A stretch of DNA of 5,481 bases from Acidobacteriaceae bacterium (lineage in GTDB: Bacteria > Acidobacteriota > Terriglobia > Terriglobales > Acidobacteriaceae): assembly GCA_003167305.1 (NCBI GenBank), contig PMTP01000174.1, positions 14,066-19,546 on the forward strand, in the 5' to 3' direction. Of this stretch, positions 1 to 3,677 are shown in pieces; positions within the stretch are counted from its first letter, which is position 1, and each line of letters begins with the position of its first letter. Made by a program: the position numbers and the translations under genes. The notes beneath the pieces were generated by a model. That model did not search any database and was not told the DNA's origin. It saw only the letters and a program-made list of their open reading frames with translations.

Positions 1-527
1 TCGCCGCGCTTGCGGTCCATGGGATAGAAGCAGAGGTATTTTGCCTCGGGGACGGCGGGGAAGAGGCGCGGGGCCATGGCGGCGGATTGGCGGGCGAGTG
101 TGGCGGCGATCTCGGCCTTCCATTCCGGCGAGTGCTGCTCCAGATTGGCGGCGGCTTCGTATGTCTTGCGCGTCGATTCGTAGAGGCCGAGTTCGACGAC
201 CGAGACGTAGGAGTGGCGCAATTCCAGAAAATCGTAAAGTTCCGTCTGGGCGAGGTCGAGTTCGACCTGATTGAGAGCTTCGAGCGAGTCGCGGAAGTGG
301 ATCAGAACCAGGTCGCCCTTGTGGCCGAGCTGGGAGAAAAGCGCGGTCTGGATGGCGCCGTGGGCGCTTTTACGTTCCAAACGATTCAGCAGTTCGAGAG
401 CCTCGGCGGCAATCTTTTCACGTTCGCCGTCCGAGCGGGAGCGCCAGGCCTTCCAATCGAAGCGGAAGAACTGGTGGAGCAGGAACGAGCCTTCAAGCGT
501 GAGAGGAACAGGGGGGAAGTCGGCCAC
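1..527 (-). CDS. hemQ: HemQ-type coproheme decarboxylase (chlorite dismutase family), C-terminus cut by window edge
   Basis: Reading the minus strand from a GTG at 525-527 gives 175 open residues that leave the window at base 1. Family role: HemQ converts coproheme III to heme b by peroxide-dependent oxidative decarboxylation of two propionates, the last step of the coproporphyrin-dependent heme route, in the cytoplasm. Visible family signatures are the N-terminal VPLTLEGSFLLHQFFRF (7-23), LGHKGDLVLIHFRD (67-80), LRHSYVSVVELGLYE (103-117) and YLCFYPMDRKRG (164-175). From memory, Y168 of FYPM aligns with the catalytic tyrosine of Firmicutes HemQ, and R172 sits where those proteins carry a lysine. 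The proximal heme histidine would lie beyond the edge. The usual length is about 230-250 residues, so roughly 60-70 are missing. The GTG start is chosen because AAGGAG lies 9 bases upstream and no in-frame ATG exists before an upstream TGA; a GTG at 567-569 would add 14 residues. The gene is divergent from the DedA gene. Confidence 0.88.
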   Translation of the reverse strand, partial: MADFPPVPLTLEGSFLLHQFFRFDWKAWRSRSDGEREKIAAEALELLNRLERKSAHGAIQTALFSQLGHKGDLVLIHFRDSLEALNQVELDLAQTELYDFLELRHSYVSVVELGLYESTRKTYEAAANLEQHSPEWKAEIAATLARQSAAMAPRLFPAVPEAKYLCFYPMDRKRG

Positions 528-536
528 GGGGATGAT

Positions 537-542
537 CTCCTT
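537..542 (-). promoter_or_regulatory. Ribosome binding site deciding the hemQ start
   Basis: The minus strand reads AAGGAG here, followed by a 9-base spacer and an in-frame GTG at 525-527. No in-frame ATG exists between this point and the upstream TGA in the repeat block. The only other in-frame GTG (567-569) has no comparable purine-rich site. Start choice is an inference from this spacing and from where family homology begins. Confidence 0.6.
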
Positions 543-620
543 GAATACCCCATCATGGTAACAAACCACCTGGGACTTGCCATCCAGGCGGACGGCACTT
601 GCGCGCCAGGAGTTCGCGGT

Positions 621-702
621 ATCCCACCCTCGCGCCAGGATTACAAGACGTTGGTCCTTAGACTCCGCTACGCCCGCTCAGGATGACAGCAAGGATGGGG
701 CA
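621..702. repeat. Composite dispersed-repeat-like intergenic block
   Basis: The block is bounded by CCCACCCT (623-630) and AGGATGGG (692-699), an inverted pair with one mismatch. Its centre (653-688) begins GGTCCTTAGACTCCGC and ends GCTCAGGATGACA. From memory this resembles interspersed sequences of the GGTCCTTCGACTC...CTCAGGATGACA type, recurrent between genes in Acidobacteriota and some other phyla; this was not checked by search. A 10-base direct repeat, CGCGCCAGGA, occurs at 602-611 and 631-640 across its left edge. It lies in the hemQ/dedA divergent spacer, so reading frames passing through it (upstream extensions of both genes) are probably not coding. Confidence 0.5.
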
Positions 703-761
703 CGAAGCTCTCGGTTGTCCCACGACACGCATCGGAGGAGCCAGACCCCGGCCTGGACCGC

Positions 762-767
762 TATACT
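762..767 (+). promoter_or_regulatory. Possible -10 element of the DedA gene, very close to the start codon
   Basis: TATACT matches the sigma-70 -10 consensus at five of six positions. It lies only 10 bases before the ATG at 778, so initiation here would give a leader of a few bases or none. This fits the lack of any Shine-Dalgarno sequence just before the ATG. No recognisable TTGACA-like element sits 16-18 bases upstream, which keeps confidence low. Confidence 0.3.
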
Positions 768-777
768 GATAACGCTC

Positions 778-1416
778 ATGAGCGAAAAAATCATTGCCTA
801 TCTGGTGCAGTTAGTGACCCATGTGATCGAAATGGGCGGCTACGCCGGCATCGCCGCGCTGATGGTGATCAATTCGGCCTGCATTCCGCTGCCCTCGGAG
901 ATCATCATGACGTTTTCCGGGTATTTAGTGTATCTGGGGCGCTTCAATCTCTATCTTGTAGCGGCAGCGGGGATGGTGGGCTGCAATCTTGGCTCGGCGG
1001 TGGCGTATTGGATTGGCGCCAAGGGCGGACGGTCGCTGGTGGAGCGCTACGGCAAGTGGGTGCTGATGAGCCGCCACGATCTGGACCGCATGACCTGGTT
1101 CTTTGAAAAGTACGGCTCGATCACCGTGCTGGTGGCGCGGTGTATGCCGATTGTGCAGACGTTTATCGCCTTCCCGGCAGGAATTGCCCGAATGCCGCGT
1201 CTGCGCTTTCACCTTTATATTTCTTTGGGTTCCGGGTTGTGGTGCTTCTTCCTGGCGTACGTCGGCATGAAGCTGGGCGAGGCGTGGCACACGGACCCGC
1301 GCTTCTACCAGGCCTTTCACAGATTTCATCCGGTGATCGAGGTTGCGCTGCTGGCAGGAATCGTCTGGTTTGTGTGGTCGCATTTGAGACGCGGCAGGCA
1401 GGCGGAGAAGGCGTAG
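778..1416 (+). CDS. DedA/VTT-family integral membrane protein
   Basis: The 212-residue protein matches the usual DedA length of about 200-220. Family role: DedA proteins sit in the inner membrane and support envelope homeostasis; characterised members move lipids such as undecaprenyl phosphate or phosphatidylethanolamine between leaflets. The substrate here is unknown. Visible features are a hydrophobic N-terminal segment (about 19-35), the re-entrant-type motif NSACIPLPSEIIMTFSGYL (32-50), a glycine-rich membrane segment (58-80), the second motif ARCMPIVQTFIAFPAGIARM (120-139), and C-terminal membrane segments at about 145-165 and 186-201, followed by a basic tail. Two positions that are usually charged differ: N32 where Glu is common and Q127 where the second Arg of R-x5-R is common. 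The reading frame is open back to 577, but those 67 residues cross a repeat block and lack family similarity, so the ATG at 778 is preferred. The inositol synthase gene follows 118 bases downstream. Confidence 0.88.
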   Translation: MSEKIIAYLVQLVTHVIEMGGYAGIAALMVINSACIPLPSEIIMTFSGYLVYLGRFNLYLVAAAGMVGCNLGSAVAYWIGAKGGRSLVERYGKWVLMSRHDLDRMTWFFEKYGSITVLVARCMPIVQTFIAFPAGIARMPRLRFHLYISLGSGLWCFFLAYVGMKLGEAWHTDPRFYQAFHRFHPVIEVALLAGIVWFVWSHLRRGRQAEKA

Positions 1417-1440
1417 CAGATGAGACGGAGATAGGACGAG

Positions 1441-1474
1441 GGCAACCCGCAAGGCGTACACTATTTCGGTTGCC
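1441..1474 (+). other. Inverted repeat in the leader of the inositol synthase gene
   Basis: GGCAACC (1441-1447) and GGTTGCC (1468-1474) are perfect 7-base inverted arms separated by 20 bases, ending 60 bases before the synthase ATG. There is no T-run after it, so it does not look like a terminator for the DedA gene. It could be an operator or a leader hairpin; the sequence alone does not decide. Confidence 0.4.
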
Positions 1475-1524
1475 TGAAGAAAGTTTGAACGGCCCGGATT
1501 ACCGGAGCAATCACAAAAATGATT

Positions 1525-1529
1525 AGGAG
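1525..1529 (+). promoter_or_regulatory. Ribosome binding site of the inositol-phosphate synthase gene
   Basis: AGGAG is placed 5 bases before the ATG at 1535, a standard Shine-Dalgarno spacing. It fixes the start of the 445-residue protein. Confidence 0.75.
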
Positions 1530-1534
1530 AAACA

Positions 1535-2872
1535 ATGGGAATTGAAGAGCAAGGCGGCCAAAAAGCATCGCCGATTGCGCCCGCCACGGGCAAACTGGGG
1601 GTGATGGTGGTCGGCCTGGGCGCCGTCGCCACCACGATGATTGCCGGAGTCGAGGCCATCCGCCGCGGACTGGCCAAGCCGATCGGATCGCTGACGCAGA
1701 TGGGGACGATTCGCCTGGGCAAGCGCACCGACAACAAATCGCCGCTGATCAAGGATTTTGTGCCGCTGGCCAAACTCGACGACGTGGTCTTCACCGGCTG
1801 GGACATCTTCGAGGACAACGTTTACGAGTCCGCCGCGCACGCCAAGGTGCTGGACGAGAAGACGCTGGAGCAACTGAAGCCTTTCCTGGAGACGATCAAG
1901 CCGCTGCCGGCGGTCTTCGACCAGTATTACGTGAAGCGCCTCAACGGCACGCACGTGAAGACGGGCAAGAACAAGCGCGATCTGGCCGAGCAGTTAAGGG
2001 CTGATATTCAGGCCTTCAAGAAGACCGTGGACAGAGTGGTGATGATCTGGGCAGCGTCGACCGAGATTTTTATCGAACCGACGGCGGTGCATCAGAGCAT
2101 TGAGGCCTTCGAGGCAGGCCTGGAGAACAACGACATCGCCATTGCGCCGTCGCAGATTTATGCTTACGCGGCGCTCAGCGAGGGTGTGCCCTTCGCCAAT
2201 GGCGCGCCGAACCTGACGGTGGACTTCCCGGCCATGGTCGAGCTCTCCAAGCGCAACGCGGCGCCGATCTGCGGCAAGGACTTCAAGACCGGCCAGACAC
2301 TGATGAAGACGGTACTGGCGCCGGCCCTCAAAGCGCGCCTGCTGGGCGTCCGGGGCTGGTTCTCCACCAACATTCTGGGCAACCGCGACGGCGAAGTGCT
2401 GGACGATCCGCAATCCTTCAAGACCAAGGAGGAGTCCAAGCTCGGCTCGCTCGATTACATCTTCCAGCCGGAGCTTTACCCCGACCTTTACAAGAATCTC
2501 TACCACAAGATTCGCATCAACTATTACCCTCCGCGCGGCGATGACAAAGAGGCTTGGGATAACATCGACATCTTCGGCTGGCTGGGCTACCCGATGCAGA
2601 TCAAGGTGAACTTCCTCTGCCGCGATTCGATTCTGGCCGCGCCCATCGCGCTCGACCTGGTGCTGTTCCTGGACCTTGCCAAGCGCACGCCGGAGTTGCG
2701 TTCGCTCGGCATTCAGGAGTGGCTGAGCTTCTATCTGAAATCGCCGCAGTCGGCGCCCGGGCTTTATCCGGAGCACGACCTCTTCATCCAGTCGATGAAA
2801 CTGAAAAACACGCTGCGCCACATCATGGGCGCGGACCTGATCACCCACCTCGGTCTGGAATACTACGACTAA
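1535..2872 (+). CDS. myo-Inositol-1-phosphate synthase (inositol-3-phosphate synthase)
   Basis: The 445-residue protein would convert D-glucose 6-phosphate to 1D-myo-inositol 3-phosphate using NAD+ as a recycled cofactor, in the cytoplasm, supplying inositol for phospholipids or soluble inositol compounds. A Rossmann nucleotide-binding motif, VMVVGLGAVATT, is at 23-34. The catalytic and dimerisation domain shows CGKDFKTGQTLMKT (246-259) and GWFSTNILGNRDG (274-286), which contain the Lys and Asn residues of the family active site. Further matches are SKLGSLDYIFQPELYP (301-316), the acidic GDDKEAWDNIDIFGWLG segment (335-351) and CRDSILAAPIALDLVLF (362-378). About 20 residues precede the Rossmann fold. 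The length is within the bacterial range and shorter than eukaryotic enzymes of about 510-530 residues. The start is supported by AGGAG, and an intrinsic terminator follows 34 bases after the TAA. The preceding DedA gene is co-directional and could be co-transcribed, but the 118-base gap also leaves room for a separate promoter. A possible link to phosphatidylinositol-type lipids is inference; no phosphatidyltransferase gene is in view. Confidence 0.95.
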   Translation: MGIEEQGGQKASPIAPATGKLGVMVVGLGAVATTMIAGVEAIRRGLAKPIGSLTQMGTIRLGKRTDNKSPLIKDFVPLAKLDDVVFTGWDIFEDNVYESAAHAKVLDEKTLEQLKPFLETIKPLPAVFDQYYVKRLNGTHVKTGKNKRDLAEQLRADIQAFKKTVDRVVMIWAASTEIFIEPTAVHQSIEAFEAGLENNDIAIAPSQIYAYAALSEGVPFANGAPNLTVDFPAMVELSKRNAAPICGKDFKTGQTLMKTVLAPALKARLLGVRGWFSTNILGNRDGEVLDDPQSFKTKEESKLGSLDYIFQPELYPDLYKNLYHKIRINYYPPRGDDKEAWDNIDIFGWLGYPMQIKVNFLCRDSILAAPIALDLVLFLDLAKRTPELRSLGIQEWLSFYLKSPQSAPGLYPEHDLFIQSMKLKNTLRHIMGADLITHLGLEYYD

Positions 2873-2906
2873 GCACCGATGGTAAAGAGATGCTACCTTT
2901 AGCCAC

Positions 2907-2938
2907 AAAAGCCCCATCCGCAACGGTGGGGCTTTTCT
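2907..2938 (+). terminator. Rho-independent terminator of the inositol synthase transcript
   Basis: AAAAGCCCCA (2907-2916) pairs perfectly with TGGGGCTTTT (2927-2936), giving a 10-base stem around a 10-base loop that can itself form CCG/CGG. The T-run TTTT and CT follow the G+C core. It begins 34 bases after the synthase stop codon. The A-run on the left arm means it could also stop transcription arriving from the right. Confidence 0.88.
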
Positions 2939-3013
2939 GTGGGTACGCGCTTTTTTGTCGGAGCAGTTTGCGGTAGAGGCGGTTTGGCGCAACGCGAAAA
3001 AAATCGACGAATA

Positions 3014-3052
3014 TTGGCCGGTTTCCTGTCTTTTTGTGCCCAAAAAGGCCAA
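3014..3052. other. Nested inverted repeats
   Basis: TTGGCC (3014-3019) and GGCCAA (3047-3052) form outer arms. Inside them TTTTT (3031-3035) and AAAAA (3042-3046) can pair around GTGCCC. The structure is asymmetric, with an 11-base one-sided bulge, so its stability is uncertain. It could act as a weak back-up terminator, but the position of the T-runs does not fit well in either direction. Confidence 0.3.
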
Positions 3053-3083
3053 ACAACGAGTGAAAATCGAGGTTTGCCGTTAC

Positions 3084-3097
3084 CAGTTAATTAACTG
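3084..3097. promoter_or_regulatory. 14-base perfect palindrome, possible operator
   Basis: CAGTTAATTAACTG equals its own reverse complement. The half-site AATTAACT (3089-3096) recurs directly at 3105-3112, 16 bases on. Such symmetric AT-rich sites are typical of dimeric helix-turn-helix repressors, but no regulated gene is evident next to it, so the role is open. Confidence 0.35.
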
Positions 3098-3154
3098 TCT
3101 TAGAAATTAACTTATTGATTCCGAGATAGTTACGAGCAAATTTATCGTTAAAAA

Positions 3155-3182
3155 GGGGCCTACACAGGGCAAGGGGGTGGGG
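3155..3182 (+). other. G-rich run able to form a G-quadruplex
   Basis: Four G-tracts of 4, 3, 5 and 4 bases at 3155-3158, 3167-3169, 3173-3177 and 3179-3182 are separated by loops of 8, 3 and 1 bases, meeting the usual G3+ pattern with one slightly long loop. It directly follows an AT-rich block (about 3080-3154). From memory, AT-rich blocks ending in G-runs recur in Acidobacteriota intergenic DNA, but that is unverified. Confidence 0.45.
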
Positions 3183-3231
3183 TCAGGTGAATTTCCTATA
3201 TTGTGGGACAATCATCGTCTACATCCCGCTC

Positions 3232-3267
3232 TTCATCGTTCTTTCATTGTGCGATGTTAGCGATGAA
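3232..3267. other. Inverted repeat with ATCG half-sites
   Basis: TTCATCG (3232-3238) and CGATGAA (3261-3267) are perfect 7-base inverted arms, 22 bases apart. Related half-sites CATCGT (3213-3218) and GCGATG (3251-3256) lie nearby. The cluster could bind a regulator. A TATACG at 3269-3274 just downstream is a possible -10 with a poor -35 (TTGTGC, 3247-3252). No gene clearly follows. Confidence 0.25.
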
Positions 3268-3372
3268 TTATACGCAAACGATTGCGGCGTGGAGGAGGAT
3301 TAGTATTGCACGGTGAGGGATGGAGCGGCTGGCCGCGATCGGATCAATAATCGTCGTGTGGGTTCGTGGTTT

Positions 3373-3397
3373 CCCAGCTCCGAAAATCGGATCTGGG
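3373..3397. other. Compact imperfect hairpin in noncoding DNA
   Basis: CCCAG (3373-3377) pairs with CTGGG (3393-3397), then after one C/T mismatch TCCGA (3379-3383) pairs with TCGGA (3387-3391) around an AAA loop. Ten base pairs with a tight loop make a plausible RNA or cruciform structure. No T-run follows on either strand, so it is not a standard intrinsic terminator, although it lies downstream of the oxidase stop on the minus strand. Confidence 0.4.
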
Positions 3398-3677
3398 GCG
3401 CCCGGCGAACTGAGAATTATTTGTGAGCAGATCGGTGAACGCTGGCCGAAATTTGAGGACCTATCCGATTTCAGTCCGCGCTTCGGCGATCATGCGTCAA
3501 ACGAGACTTAACTCGATGCGATCGTTAGGTCTGCTGCGGCTAGAGCTGCTTGATAGAGCTGTGCGGAATAGACGTAACGACGCGCAAAGGCGGTTATGCG
3601 CGCGGGAAGCCGTAGCTGGCGGGGAGGGGCGCAGCTTCAATCGAGATGAGGTGCGCGCTCCTCCACGAGCACATTCA

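Larger units (their letters stand above)
2873..3677. other. Long intergenic stretch between convergent genes; no convincing gene
   Basis: About 800 bases separate the inositol synthase stop from the stop of the oppositely oriented oxidase. It contains a terminator near the left end, then an AT-richer part (about 3060-3330) with a palindrome, inverted repeats and a G-rich run, then a GC-richer part (3330-3677) with a compact hairpin. The largest unexplained open frame is 63 codons (3320-3511), with no recognisable family and no correctly spaced ribosome site. I see no tRNA, rRNA or recognisable protein remnant on either strand. Confidence 0.6.

Noticed and set aside
87..686. 199-codon plus-strand frame
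   Set aside because: It is antisense to the HemQ frame, whose translation shows clear family motifs, and its tail runs through the repeat-like block.
577..777. 67-residue N-terminal extension of the DedA gene
   Set aside because: It crosses the repeat-like block, is rich in Arg and Ser with no family similarity, and would make the protein too long; the ATG at 778 gives the normal length.
925..1818. 297-codon minus-strand frame
   Set aside because: It overlaps the DedA gene and the start of the synthase gene in antisense, and shows no family features.
1994..3052. 352-codon minus-strand frame
   Set aside because: It is the antisense shadow of the inositol synthase gene, with Arg/Val-rich composition and no recognisable motif, and it runs through the terminator.
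3320..3511. 63-codon plus-strand frame as a gene
   Set aside because: It has no known family, and the nearest good ribosome site is about 21 bases away. It also contains the hairpin at 3373-3397. Kept only as a point to check.
3541..3561. Direct repeat TAGAGCTG
   Set aside because: Two copies of 8 bases only, 13 bases apart, with no further array; this is expected by chance. No CRISPR-like spacing is present in the window.
3605..3637. GAAGC/GCTTC and AGCTG/CAGCT inverted arms as an oxidase terminator
   Set aside because: The stems are only 5 base pairs with large loops, and no T-run follows on the minus strand.
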